The notes under the pieces: model-generated
What the model saw: the letters and a program-made list of their open reading frames with translations, nothing else
Database searches by the model: none
What the model was told of the DNA's origin: nothing
Made by a program: the position numbers and the translations under genes
From: CAZGXQ01 sp964530195
Lineage (GTDB): Bacteria; Patescibacteriota; Minisyncoccia; Minisyncoccales; GBS-2
Direction of reading: 5' to 3'
Assembly: GCA_964530195.1 (NCBI GenBank)
Contig: CAZGXQ010000056.1
Span: 1 to 29,671, forward strand
Length of the DNA: 29,671 nt
In this document: positions 7,770 to 16,492 of the stretch, piece after piece
Layout: each line of letters begins with the position of its first letter
How positions within the stretch are numbered: the first letter of the stretch is position 1

Positions 7770-10700
7770 AAGTTGAGGATATTATTGCAATAAGAATAAA
7801 ATTAGCTTCCCCAGAAGAAATTTTAAGTTGGTCACATGGAGAAGTTACAAAGCCAGAGACGATAAATTATCGAACCCAAAGAGCAGAAAAAGATGGGCTC
7901 TTTTGCGAAAGAATCTTTGGACCAGAAAAAGATTATCAATGTTATTGCGGAAAATATAAAGGAGTGAGATATAAAGGAGTAATTTGTGATAGGTGCGGAG
8001 TTGAAGTAACAACCTCTTCTGTAAGGAGAGAAAGAATGGGTCATATTAAATTGGCAACTCCTGTATCTCATATTTGGTTTTTAAGAGGAGTTCCTTCAAG
8101 AATAGGAATGATTTTAGATTTGCCAATGCCTCAAGTTGAAAGAGTAATTTATTACGGAGCTTATATTATTACTGAAGTTGATGAAAAGGCAAAGAAAGAG
8201 ATTTTGGAAGAAATAGAAAAGGAATATAGGGCTAAAGAGAAAAGCTTAAAAAACGAAAAAGATGCTAAAGAAAAATTGAGGGAGTTAAAGGAAGCAAAAC
8301 AAAAAAGAATAAACGAAGTCTTATCAATTCAACCAGGAAAGGTTTTGAGCGAATTAGAATATCGTGATTTTTCGCTAAAATACGGACATTGTTTTAAAGC
8401 CGGTACTGGAGCTGAAACTTTAAGAAAAATTTTTGAAAAAATGAATTTGGATAAAGAAATTGAGAAATTGGAAAAGGAATTGAAAGAAAAAGCGCCCCAA
8501 GAAAGGAAAAAAATTTTAAGAAGATTGAAGTTGTTTAGATCAATGAAAAAAGCGGGAATTCGTCCTGAATGGATGTTTTTGAATGTTTTGCCAGTTTTGC
8601 CTCCTGAATTAAGACCAGTAGTTCAATTAGATGGAGGTAGATATGCTTCTTCAGATCTTAATGATTTATATAGAAGAGTAATTAATCGAAATAATCGCTT
8701 AAAATACCTAATTGAGATTGGAGCCCCTGAAGTAATTATCAGAAATGAAAAAAGAATGCTTCAAGAGGCAGTAGATTCTTTGTTAGATAATGAAATGAGA
8801 AAAGGAGTGACAACAAAGGCAACTACTGGAGGAAGAAGACTTTTGAAATCTGTCGCGGATATGCTTAAAGGAAAGCAAGGCAGATTTAGACAAAATCTTT
8901 TAGGAAAAAGAGTTGATTATTCGGGAAGATCTGTAATTGTTGTGGGGCCTGAGTTAAAATTTGATCAAGCAGGCTTGCCAAAAAGAATGGCTCTGGAACT
9001 CTTTAGACCATTTGTAATCAGGAAACTTTTAGAAAAGGAGTTAGCTTATAATGTGAGAGGAGCCAATCATTTAATTGATGAAGAAACAGATGATGTTTGG
9101 GCAGCCTTGGAAGAAGTAGTCAAAGACAGGGTAGTTTTGCTAAATCGTGCTCCTACTCTTCATCGCTTAGGAATTCAAGCTTTCTACCCAATATTAATTG
9201 AGGGAAACGCAATAAGAATTCACCCAATGGTTTGCAAAGCCTACAATGCTGATTTTGATGGTGATCAAATGGCAGTTTTTGTACCCCTTTCTCAGGCAGC
9301 TCAAAAAGAAGCAAAAGAAAGAATGCTTTCTTCTTTGAATCTTTTAAAACCTGCAACCGGAACTCCAATTGTTACTCTTTATCAAGATATTGTCTTTGGC
9401 TGCTATTGGTTAACTACTCTTGTAGAGGGCGCAAAAGGAGAGGGGAAAATTTTTAGTGAAGCCTTTGAGGCAATTTTAGCAGCCGAATTTGGAGATGTTG
9501 ATTTGAGAGCTAAAATAAAAGTCAAAGATCCAAAGGGAAAGGATTTGATTGAAACATCAGTTGGAAGAATTTTATTCAACGATGCTTTACCACCAGATTT
9601 TCCATTTCAAAATCAACAAATTAAGATAAAGGATTTAGAAAGAATAGTGGCTGAAATTATTGAAAAGTATGAAAGGGAAGTGGTTGCCGAAACCTTAGAT
9701 AAAATAAAGGAACTTGGTTTTGAGTATTCAACTCTTTCGGGTTTAACTTTTGGAATGGATGATTTGATAGTTCCAAAAGAGAAAAAAGAAATTTTAGAAA
9801 AAGCCGAAAAAGAAATTGAAAAAATTGAAGAAAATTTTGAAAAAGGATTTTTATCTCTTAAAGAGAAAAAGTCAAAAGCAATTGAAATTTGGAGTAGAAC
9901 AAAATCTGAAATTGAAAAATTAGTTCCAAAAACTTTAACTCCCAAAAATCCAATTTACCAAATGGTAGATGCGGGAGCTAGAGGTTCTTGGGCTCAACCT
10001 GTTCAGATGTGCGGAATGAAGGGTTTGGTAATTAATCCTGCAGGTGAAATTATTGAGTTGCCAGTAAAATCTTGTTACAAAGAAGGATTTAAAGTTTTGG
10101 AATATTTCATTTCCACTCATGGAGCAAGAAAGGGAACAGCCGATACTGCATTGAGAACATCTTCTGCAGGATATTTAACCAGAAGATTAGTTGATGTGGC
10201 TCATGGAGTAATTATCACCACAGAAGATTGCAAAGATAAAAAGGGTCTTGAGATTTTCAGAGAAGATGCAGATGAAATTGGTCAAGATTTCATTTTCAAA
10301 ATTGTGGGAAGGGAAATTTTAGAAACGGTTAGAGACCCAAAAACTAAAAAAGTAATTATTAAGGAGGGAGAAATAATTGATTGGGAAAAAGGAAGAGAAA
10401 TAATAAAGGCAGGAGTTAAAAAAGTAAGAGTCCGTTCCCCCTTAACCTGCAAGAGTATTTCTGGGGTATGTAGAAGATGCTATGGGTGGGATTTGGGAAA
10501 TAATAAACCAATAAAATTAGGAGAAGCAGTAGGAATTGTAGCAGCCCAAGCTATTGGAGAACCTGGCACTCAATTAACAATGAGAACCTTCCATACAGGA
10601 GGCGTTTTTGGAGCAGGAGATATTACTACTGGTTTACCGAGAGTTCAAGAAATTTTTGAAGTTAGAACTCCAGCAAACGAAGCTGTAATTTCTGAAGTTG

Positions 10701-11320
10701 AGGGAAAAGTTATCGAAGTCAAAAGAGGATTAGTGAAAGTTAAAGCAAAAGATGGAAAAATACATGAATATCAAATTCCAATTCACAAAGAAATTTTAGT
10801 GAAAGAAGGTGACAAAATTGAAAAAGGACAAGCGCTTTCTGATGGAGATTTAGATCTTAAAAAATTCTTAAAATTGAGAAAGAAAAAAGAAGAGGTTTGG
10901 AGATATATGATAAAGGAGTTGCAAAAAATTTATTGCAGTCAAGGGGCAAATATCCACGACAAACACTTTGAAATTATTTTAAGACAAATGTTTTCTAGGG
11001 TAAAAATTAAAGATCCTGGAGATAGTGATTTTGTTCCAGGAGAAGTTGTCGAAAAGGAGGTGTTCATAAGAATAAATCGTCTACTCAAAAAAGAAAAGAA
11101 AAAACCAGCAAAAGGAACTTTGCTCTTGCTTGGAATTTCAAAAGTTGCCTTAACCACATATTCTTTCTTGTCAGCCGCTTCTTTCCAAGAAACCTCAAGA
11201 GTTTTGATCAGAGCAGCGCTTGAAGGAAGGGAAGATAGATTAAGAGGATTAAAAGAAAATGTGATTTTGGGAAGATTAATTCCGGTTGGGACTGGATTTA
11301 GAGGACCTGAACCAGAATGA
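7766..11320 (+). CDS. rpoC: DNA-directed RNA polymerase subunit beta'
   Basis: 1184 residues. The N-terminal zinc-binding cysteines are in CYCGKYK...ICDRCG. The catalytic magnesium loop is NADFDGDQMAVF at residues 494-505. The usual final histidine of NADFDGDQMAVH is phenylalanine here. The second zinc site uses the cysteine in TTEDCKD plus CKSISGVCRRC. The trigger-loop region QLTMRTFHTGGVFGAGDIT and PRVQEIFEVR are intact, and the C-terminal GLKENVILGRLIPVGTG is near the end. It supplies the active-site aspartates of RNA polymerase. Translationally coupled to rpoB by ATGA. ftsK follows 12 bases downstream with no terminator visible, so all three may share a transcript. Confidence 0.98.
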   Translation: MKVEDIIAIRIKLASPEEILSWSHGEVTKPETINYRTQRAEKDGLFCERIFGPEKDYQCYCGKYKGVRYKGVICDRCGVEVTTSSVRRERMGHIKLATPVSHIWFLRGVPSRIGMILDLPMPQVERVIYYGAYIITEVDEKAKKEILEEIEKEYRAKEKSLKNEKDAKEKLRELKEAKQKRINEVLSIQPGKVLSELEYRDFSLKYGHCFKAGTGAETLRKIFEKMNLDKEIEKLEKELKEKAPQERKKILRRLKLFRSMKKAGIRPEWMFLNVLPVLPPELRPVVQLDGGRYASSDLNDLYRRVINRNNRLKYLIEIGAPEVIIRNEKRMLQEAVDSLLDNEMRKGVTTKATTGGRRLLKSVADMLKGKQGRFRQNLLGKRVDYSGRSVIVVGPELKFDQAGLPKRMALELFRPFVIRKLLEKELAYNVRGANHLIDEETDDVWAALEEVVKDRVVLLNRAPTLHRLGIQAFYPILIEGNAIRIHPMVCKAYNADFDGDQMAVFVPLSQAAQKEAKERMLSSLNLLKPATGTPIVTLYQDIVFGCYWLTTLVEGAKGEGKIFSEAFEAILAAEFGDVDLRAKIKVKDPKGKDLIETSVGRILFNDALPPDFPFQNQQIKIKDLERIVAEIIEKYEREVVAETLDKIKELGFEYSTLSGLTFGMDDLIVPKEKKEILEKAEKEIEKIEENFEKGFLSLKEKKSKAIEIWSRTKSEIEKLVPKTLTPKNPIYQMVDAGARGSWAQPVQMCGMKGLVINPAGEIIELPVKSCYKEGFKVLEYFISTHGARKGTADTALRTSSAGYLTRRLVDVAHGVIITTEDCKDKKGLEIFREDADEIGQDFIFKIVGREILETVRDPKTKKVIIKEGEIIDWEKGREIIKAGVKKVRVRSPLTCKSISGVCRRCYGWDLGNNKPIKLGEAVGIVAAQAIGEPGTQLTMRTFHTGGVFGAGDITTGLPRVQEIFEVRTPANEAVISEVEGKVIEVKRGLVKVKAKDGKIHEYQIPIHKEILVKEGDKIEKGQALSDGDLDLKKFLKLRKKKEEVWRYMIKELQKIYCSQGANIHDKHFEIILRQMFSRVKIKDPGDSDFVPGEVVEKEVFIRINRLLKKEKKKPAKGTLLLLGISKVALTTYSFLSAASFQETSRVLIRAALEGREDRLRGLKENVILGRLIPVGTGFRGPEPE

Positions 11321-11332
11321 TAAAATTAAAAT

Positions 11333-13384
11333 ATGAAGAACAAAAGAAAGAAAAACTCAAAGTTTTTTTTGCCAGAAGGGCTTAAAAGATATTTTTGGGG
11401 TTTATTTTTTCTTTCTCTTTCTTTAATTTTTTTTCTGGGAATTTTCAAAAAAGCGGGCATTGTTGGAAAAATTTTATTTTCTTTTTCTCTCAAACTAATT
11501 GGTAAAGCAACCTATTTTTTGCCTTTCATTTTGTTTTTAACCTCTTTGGTTTTCTTTTTTTCTCCTTATGAAAAATTTTATTTTGGAGTATCTTTAGCAG
11601 CATTTCTTTCAATTTTTTTTCTTTCTGGGATTTTTGGCATTTTAAAAGGAAGGGAGGGAGGGGGATTTTTTGGTTTTTTATTGACTCTTTTGACAAAAAT
11701 TTTTGGTTCGATTTTAACCCAAATTATCTTTTGGCTAATTTTTCTTTTTTCGCTTTTTATTTTTTGGTCCCTTTTAAGATTACCTCAAAAGGAAAAAGTT
11801 GAGCAAAAACCTTCTTTAATTAAAAGAATATTTTTTCCTCCAAAATTTGAGGTAAAGAAAATTGAGCCTCCAGCTGTTTTGAAGGAAAAGAAAGAAGAAC
11901 CAAAAAGATTAGAAAAATCCCCAGTATCTGTTTTTAAAATTCCAAAAGATTACAAAGTTCCACCATTGGATTTGTTAGAATCGGAAAAGGGTCAAGCTTT
12001 GCCAGGAGATATTGTTCAAAATTCATTGATCATCAAAAAAACCCTGGAACATTTTGGAATTCCAGTTGAAATGGGAGAGGTTAATATTGGTCCAACTGTT
12101 ACCCAATATACTCTAAAACCCGCAGAGGGTATAAAACTTTCTAGAATTACCTCTCTTTCAAATGATTTAGCTCTAGCTTTAGCTTCACATCCAATTAGAA
12201 TTGAAGCTCCAATTCCAGGAAAATCTTTAGTTGGAATTGAAGTTCCAAATAAAGTTCGTTTAATGGTGAGACTTAGAGAATTGCTTTCTCATGAGAAATT
12301 TCAAACTTCACCCTTTCCCTTAACTTTTCCTTTAGGAAGAGATGTGTCGGGAAATCCAGTTTTTGCTAATTTAGCTAAAATGCCTCACTTATTAGTTGCT
12401 GGAGCCACTGGCACAGGAAAAACAATTTTTTTAAACGATTTAATTTTGTCTTTAGTTTTCAGAAATTCTCCCCAAACCCTAAAATTCATTTTGGTTGATC
12501 CAAAAAGGGTAGAGTTTCCAGTTTATAATGATTTACCCCATCTTTTGACTTCAGTTATTTTTGATCCCAAAAAAGTAGTTTTAACTCTTCAGTGGTTGCT
12601 CGGAGAAATGGAAAGAAGATTTGATTTGCTCTCTGAAGTGAAAGCTAGGGACATTTTGAGTTTTAATGAAACGGTGCAAAAAACAAAAACACACGAACCT
12701 TTACCTTATATTGTTTTGATTATAGATGAGTTGGCAGATTTGATGGCAGCTCGAGGAAAAGAAATTGAAGCTGGAATTGTGAGAATTGCTCAAATGGCAA
12801 GAGCAGTAGGAATTCATTTGGTAGTTGCTACCCAGAGACCATCAGTTGAAGTTTTAACAGGTTTGATTAAAGCCAATATTACTTCAAGAATCGCTTTCCA
12901 GGTAGCTTCTCAATTTGATTCTCGAACTATTTTGGACACTGCAGGAGCAGAAAAACTTTTAGGCTCTGGAGATCTACTTTTTCTTTCAGCCGAAAATCCA
13001 AAACCAAAAAGAATTCAATCTCCTTATGTTTCAGAAAAGGAAGTAAAAAGGGTAGTTGATTTTATCTCCAAAGAAAATGAAAAACTAAAGACAGAAAGAG
13101 TTGAAATTTCAGAAAATTCTTTAGCTCAAGATTTAGAAATTACTTTAAGCGAAGAAGTAGGTTTTTTGGAAGATGACCCTCTTTACGAAGAAGCTAAAAA
13201 AGTTGTTATTGAAGCTCAAAAAGCTTCTGCTTCACTTTTACAAAGAAGATTAAGGATAGGATATGCAAGAGCAGCAAGACTTTTGGATTTATTAGAGGAA
13301 AGAGGAATAGTTGGACCTGCAGAAGGAGCAAAACCAAGAAAAGTTCTAATTCCTCCTCCGGAAGAAGAATGGAAGCAAATTTGA
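11333..13384 (+). CDS. ftsK: DNA translocase FtsK/SpoIIIE
   Basis: 683 residues. About residues 20-148 hold four membrane helices. A short charged linker (about 150-205) is much shorter than in E. coli FtsK. The alpha/beta RecA-like motor follows, with Walker A GATGTGKT at 357-364, Walker B VLIIDELADLM near 455-465, and ATQRPSVEVLTGLIKANI. The C-terminal gamma winged-helix domain (about 610-683) contains LLQRRLRIGYARAARLLDLLEERGIVG, the part that reads polar KOPS/SRS sequences. It pumps chromosome DNA through the division septum. The Walker A serine of the common GSGKS is threonine (GTGKT), which is tolerated. The gene starts 12 bases after rpoC. Its TGA stop is inside the -35 hexamer of the recA promoter. 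Confidence 0.95.
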   Translation: MKNKRKKNSKFFLPEGLKRYFWGLFFLSLSLIFFLGIFKKAGIVGKILFSFSLKLIGKATYFLPFILFLTSLVFFFSPYEKFYFGVSLAAFLSIFFLSGIFGILKGREGGGFFGFLLTLLTKIFGSILTQIIFWLIFLFSLFIFWSLLRLPQKEKVEQKPSLIKRIFFPPKFEVKKIEPPAVLKEKKEEPKRLEKSPVSVFKIPKDYKVPPLDLLESEKGQALPGDIVQNSLIIKKTLEHFGIPVEMGEVNIGPTVTQYTLKPAEGIKLSRITSLSNDLALALASHPIRIEAPIPGKSLVGIEVPNKVRLMVRLRELLSHEKFQTSPFPLTFPLGRDVSGNPVFANLAKMPHLLVAGATGTGKTIFLNDLILSLVFRNSPQTLKFILVDPKRVEFPVYNDLPHLLTSVIFDPKKVVLTLQWLLGEMERRFDLLSEVKARDILSFNETVQKTKTHEPLPYIVLIIDELADLMAARGKEIEAGIVRIAQMARAVGIHLVVATQRPSVEVLTGLIKANITSRIAFQVASQFDSRTILDTAGAEKLLGSGDLLFLSAENPKPKRIQSPYVSEKEVKRVVDFISKENEKLKTERVEISENSLAQDLEITLSEEVGFLEDDPLYEEAKKVVIEAQKASASLLQRRLRIGYARAARLLDLLEERGIVGPAEGAKPRKVLIPPPEEEWKQI

Positions 13385-13409
13385 AATCTTTAAAAGGTCA
13401 AAATAAAAT
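13381..13409 (+). promoter_or_regulatory. Sigma-70-type promoter, near-leaderless, for recA
   Basis: TTGAAA (13381-13386), 17-base spacer, TAAAAT (13404-13409), then 8 bases to the recA ATG at 13418. The ftsK stop TGA (13382-13384) is part of the -35 box. No palindromic LexA-type operator (CTGT-N8-ACAG or GAAC-N4-GTTC) is visible. The spacer carries TTTAAAAGGTCAAAATA, which recurs upstream of lemA. Confidence 0.7.
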
Positions 13410-13417
13410 AATAAAAA

Positions 13418-14413
13418 ATGAAAAAAAATAAAGAGAAAAAAAGTTTAAAAGAAGCCTTAGAGGAGATAAAACAAAGGTTCGGAGAAGGGGCAATAATGAA
13501 ACTTAAAGAAGCTCAACCAGTGAGCGTTGATGTTATTTCAACTGGAAGCTTTTCTTTAGATTTGGCTTTAGGAGTTGGAGGTGTTCCTAGGGGAAGGGTA
13601 ATTGAAATTTACGGACCAGAAAGCTCAGGAAAGACAACTCTAGCCTTGCATATTTTGGCAGAGGCTCAAAGAATGGGAGGAGTTGGCGCTTTCATTGATG
13701 CAGAACATGCCTTAGATCCAGATTACGCAAGAAAAATCGGAGTTAATGTAGAAGAATTATTAATTTCTCAACCTGATTCTGGAGAGCAAGCTTTACAAAT
13801 TGTTGAAACTTTAATAAGGTCAGGAGAAGTAGATGCAGTTGTGGTTGACTCGGTCGCAGCTTTGGCTCCTCAAGCAGAAATTGAAGGCGAGATGGGAGAA
13901 TTTCAAATTGGGCTTCAGGCAAGGATGATGAGTCAAGCTTTAAGAAAGCTTTCAGGGTTGATTTCAAAAACAAAGACAGTTCTTATTTTTTTGAATCAGA
14001 CAAGAATGAAAATTGGACAACTTGTAGGGAATCCAGAGACAACTCCTGGTGGTTTGGCTTTAAAATTTTATGCCTCAGTCAGGATTGAATTAAAAAGAAT
14101 AGCTCAAATCAAAAGAGGAGATGAAATAATTGGAAGCAGAATTAAAGCAAAAATTGTAAAAAATAAAGTAGCTCCTCCATTTAAAGTCGCAGAGTTTGAT
14201 ATCTATTACAACGAAGGAATCTCAAAAGAAGCGGATTTAATCAATACCGCACTCAAAGCAGGTTTAATAAAAAAATCAGGAAGTTGGTTTGAATTTGAAA
14301 ATAAAAAATTGGGTCAAGGATTAGAAGGCGCAAAACAATTTTTAAAAGAAAACCCAGAGATTGGAGAGAAAATAAGAGAAAAACTACTTTCTTATTTTTC
14401 TTTAAAAACTTAA
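13418..14413 (+). CDS. recA: Recombinase RecA
   Basis: 331 residues, slightly shorter than E. coli RecA (353) because the acidic C-terminal tail is short. Walker A is GPESSGKTT with the lysine at residue 72, the same number as in E. coli. The loop L1 region is EIEGEMGEFQIGLQARMMSQ; L2 is LNQTRMKIGQLVGNPETTPG; the following ALKFYASVRIELKR is typical. The protein forms ATP-dependent filaments on single-stranded DNA for homologous recombination and triggers the SOS response where LexA exists; no LexA site is visible here. The start follows its own promoter by 8 bases with no Shine-Dalgarno. The gene converges on rpsR with one base between the two stop codons and no visible terminator. Confidence 0.98.
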   Translation: MKKNKEKKSLKEALEEIKQRFGEGAIMKLKEAQPVSVDVISTGSFSLDLALGVGGVPRGRVIEIYGPESSGKTTLALHILAEAQRMGGVGAFIDAEHALDPDYARKIGVNVEELLISQPDSGEQALQIVETLIRSGEVDAVVVDSVAALAPQAEIEGEMGEFQIGLQARMMSQALRKLSGLISKTKTVLIFLNQTRMKIGQLVGNPETTPGGLALKFYASVRIELKRIAQIKRGDEIIGSRIKAKIVKNKVAPPFKVAEFDIYYNEGISKEADLINTALKAGLIKKSGSWFEFENKKLGQGLEGAKQFLKENPEIGEKIREKLLSYFSLKT

Positions 14414-14414
14414 T

Positions 14415-14612
14415 TTATTTTTGGGTAAATGGTAAAAGCCCAAGATAACGAGCCCTTTTTATTGCCTTTGCAAGTTTTCTTTGATGAAAAGCACAAACCC
14501 CAGTTTTTTTCTTGGGTTTTATTTTCCCTAAACTCGACATAAACCTTTTTAAAAGCCCCACTTCTTTAAAATCTATCTCTTGAATATTTCGCTGACAAAA
14601 ATAACAAGGCAT
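14415..14612 (-). CDS. rpsR: 30S ribosomal protein bS18
   Basis: 65 residues. It has the zinc-binding form: CYFC at residues 3-6 and CAFH at about 40-43, with the core KRFMSSLGKIKPKKKTGVC and KLAKAIKRARYLGLLPFT. bS18 pairs with bS6 on the 30S platform, fitting the rpsF-ssb-rpsR order here. It is last in the operon, starting 6 bases after the ssb stop. Its 3' end abuts the recA 3' end. Confidence 0.96.
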   Translation of the reverse strand: MPCYFCQRNIQEIDFKEVGLLKRFMSSLGKIKPKKKTGVCAFHQRKLAKAIKRARYLGLLPFTQK

Positions 14613-14618
14613 GGTAGT

Positions 14619-15059
14619 TTAAAATGGAATATCTTCTATTTTTATTTCTTCGTCCTCTTCAATTACTGGAATTTCTTCTTCTATTTCTTCGCTAGGAATC
14701 TTTTCTTCTTTTGAAACCTCCTTTCCCATTCCTCTTGGTCCTAATTGAATTCTTTCTGCCACAATTTCAGTTCGTGAGTGGGAATTTCCATTACTATCTT
14801 GCCAAGTCCTTGTTTGAAGTCTTCCCTCAATGAAAACTAAAGCCCCTTTTTTTAAATATTGAGCAGCGATTTCGGCTAATCTTCGCCACAAAACAATATT
14901 ATGATATTCGGTTTTTTCTTTCAATTCCCCAGTGGTTGGATCTTTAACAAATCTATTAGTAGCTAAACCAAAAATACAAATTTGATGTCCTGAAGGGGTT
15001 ATTTTTACTTGGGGATCTTGAGTTAATCTTCCAATTAAAAAAACTTTATTTAGGTTCAT
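14619..15059 (-). CDS. ssb: Single-stranded DNA-binding protein
   Basis: 146 residues. The N-terminal OB fold (about 1-110) begins MNLNKVFLIGRLTQDPQVK and contains KEKTEYHNIVLWRRLAE and GALVFIEGRLQTRTW. An acidic tail ends in EDIPF, the conserved C-terminal tip that recruits replication and repair partners. The first 14 bases overlap the end of rpsF. This rpsF-ssb-rpsR arrangement is classical in bacteria. The start context is AAAATTATG; a weak GGGAG lies 12 bases upstream, too far to be a convincing Shine-Dalgarno. Confidence 0.97.
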   Translation of the reverse strand: MNLNKVFLIGRLTQDPQVKITPSGHQICIFGLATNRFVKDPTTGELKEKTEYHNIVLWRRLAEIAAQYLKKGALVFIEGRLQTRTWQDSNGNSHSRTEIVAERIQLGPRGMGKEVSKEEKIPSEEIEEEIPVIEEDEEIKIEDIPF

Positions 15060-15453
15060 AATTTTGATCTTCTCCCAAAATTTCTTTTAATTTCTGATCA
15101 ATTTCTTCTATTTTTACCTTTTTTCTTATTTTTTCTTTTGGTTTTTTGATAACCTCAACCTTTTTCAATGGCTTTTTTGCAACAATCAAAAATCTTAAAA
15201 TCTCAGCTTCTTTTTCTAGTTCTTTTTTTAAACTTTCTAAGGCCTTAGGTTCAATTTGAAATTCAGAACTACCCAAAAAAGCCTCTGTTTTTTTCTTGAT
15301 CGGATAAAAGAGGGTTTTCTTTACTGGAGAAAGAGAAGAAATTAAAACACCACCTGCCTTTTCAATTAAGGTGTTTATTTTTTGGTGATGTTCTTTTAGT
15401 TTTTTTTCTTCAATTTCAGGGGATAAAAGAAATGCTAATTCGTAATTTCTCAT
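15046..15453 (-). CDS. rpsF: 30S ribosomal protein bS6
   Basis: 135 residues. The bS6 fold spans about 1-95, from MRNYELAFLLSPEIEEKKL to the strand ILRFLIVAKKP. A lysine/glutamate-rich extension of about 40 residues follows, longer than in many bS6 proteins. It heterodimerises with bS18 on the 30S platform. The gene starts 5 bases after the ychF stop and overlaps ssb by 14 bases, so it depends on upstream transcription and probably coupled translation. Confidence 0.95.
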   Translation of the reverse strand: MRNYELAFLLSPEIEEKKLKEHHQKINTLIEKAGGVLISSLSPVKKTLFYPIKKKTEAFLGSSEFQIEPKALESLKKELEKEAEILRFLIVAKKPLKKVEVIKKPKEKIRKKVKIEEIDQKLKEILGEDQNYEPK

Positions 15454-15458
15454 GTTTG

Positions 15459-16487
15459 TTAAATTTTAAATTCGATAATATCACCATCCTTTAAGATATA
15501 ATCTCTTCCAACAGTTTGAACTAATCCTTTTTGTTTTGCTAAGGTCAAAGATCCTGCTTCTATTAATTTTTCCCACCCAATTACCTCAGCACAAATAAAC
15601 CTTTCTTTAAAGTCACTATGTACCTTTCCCGCTGCATCAATGGCACTTGTTCCTTTTTTTATCGTCCACGCTCTAACTTCTTTTCCCTTTGCAATTGTGT
15701 AAAATGTAATTAAATCAAGAATATTGTAGCATTTTAGAATTAATTGATCAAGTCTCGAAGAAATTCCGAGTTCCTTTTTTTCTTCTTCTGAAAGCTCAGA
15801 GATTTCTTCTTCATCTTTTAAATTCAGTAAAAGATAGGGGAAATCCAAATTAAACTTTTTTTCCCCATTTACCACAAAAATCATTGGTTTTTGGGTTAAA
15901 AATTGAAATTCTTTTATCATTTCTTTTTCTTCTCCTGAAAGTTCAATTTCTAAAATAAGTTTTCCTTTGGCAACTTCCTCCCTTATTTTATTTAACAAAG
16001 AATATTTTTTTATTAATACTCTTTCTTTAGTTTTTGCTTTCTTTTCTAAATTTGAGATAGCATTTTCAAGAGTTTCCAAATCTTTCATTAAAAGTTCGGT
16101 TTTTAAAATTTCCCACTCTTCTTGAGGGTTCAATTTTCCCAAAACATTTTCTACTCCCTCTTTTTCAAACCCTCTCAATACTATTAAAACCGCATCACAG
16201 GTTCTAATTTCAGCTAAGAATTGATTTCCCAAGCCTTCTCCTTTGTGAGCCCCCTTTACTAAACCCGCAATATCTACAAACTCAATTGTTGTTTTGGTTA
16301 TCTTTTCAGGATTTACTATTTTTGAAATTTTTTCTAACCTTTCATCAGGAACCTCAACAATTCCTATATTCGGATTTATAGTTGTAAATGGATAGGGAGC
16401 AATATTGACTTGCTTTTTTGTTAGGGCTTTGAATAATGTTGATTTGCCGACATTTGGCAAACCGACAATTCCGACAGAAAACCCCAT
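15459..16487 (-). CDS. ychF: Redox-regulated ATPase YchF (OLA1 family)
   Basis: 342 residues, slightly shorter than the usual 360 or so. The G1 P-loop GLPNVGKST is at residues 9-17, the switch region PYPFTTINPNIGIV at about 31-44, and G3 DIAGL begins at residue 72, followed by HKGEGLGNQFLAEIR. A coiled-coil insertion lies at about 130-190. A C-terminal TGS-type domain runs from about 260 to 342 and includes DFKERFICAEVI and GRDYILKDGDIIEFKI. YchF binds ATP rather than GTP through an NxxE version of G4. Here the corresponding segment reads NGEK (207-210), so the usual glutamate position is not matched exactly. The family binds ribosomes and affects stress responses; its exact role is unsettled. 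In an operon between trpS and rpsF, with gaps of 5 bases each side. Confidence 0.95.
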   Translation of the reverse strand: MGFSVGIVGLPNVGKSTLFKALTKKQVNIAPYPFTTINPNIGIVEVPDERLEKISKIVNPEKITKTTIEFVDIAGLVKGAHKGEGLGNQFLAEIRTCDAVLIVLRGFEKEGVENVLGKLNPQEEWEILKTELLMKDLETLENAISNLEKKAKTKERVLIKKYSLLNKIREEVAKGKLILEIELSGEEKEMIKEFQFLTQKPMIFVVNGEKKFNLDFPYLLLNLKDEEEISELSEEEKKELGISSRLDQLILKCYNILDLITFYTIAKGKEVRAWTIKKGTSAIDAAGKVHSDFKERFICAEVIGWEKLIEAGSLTLAKQKGLVQTVGRDYILKDGDIIEFKI

Positions 16488-16492
16488 AAAAT

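Noticed and set aside
14421..14443. TTGGG/CCCAA inverted repeat as a terminator for recA
   Set aside because: Only 5 pairs with a 13-base loop, no U-tract on either strand, and it lies within rpsR.
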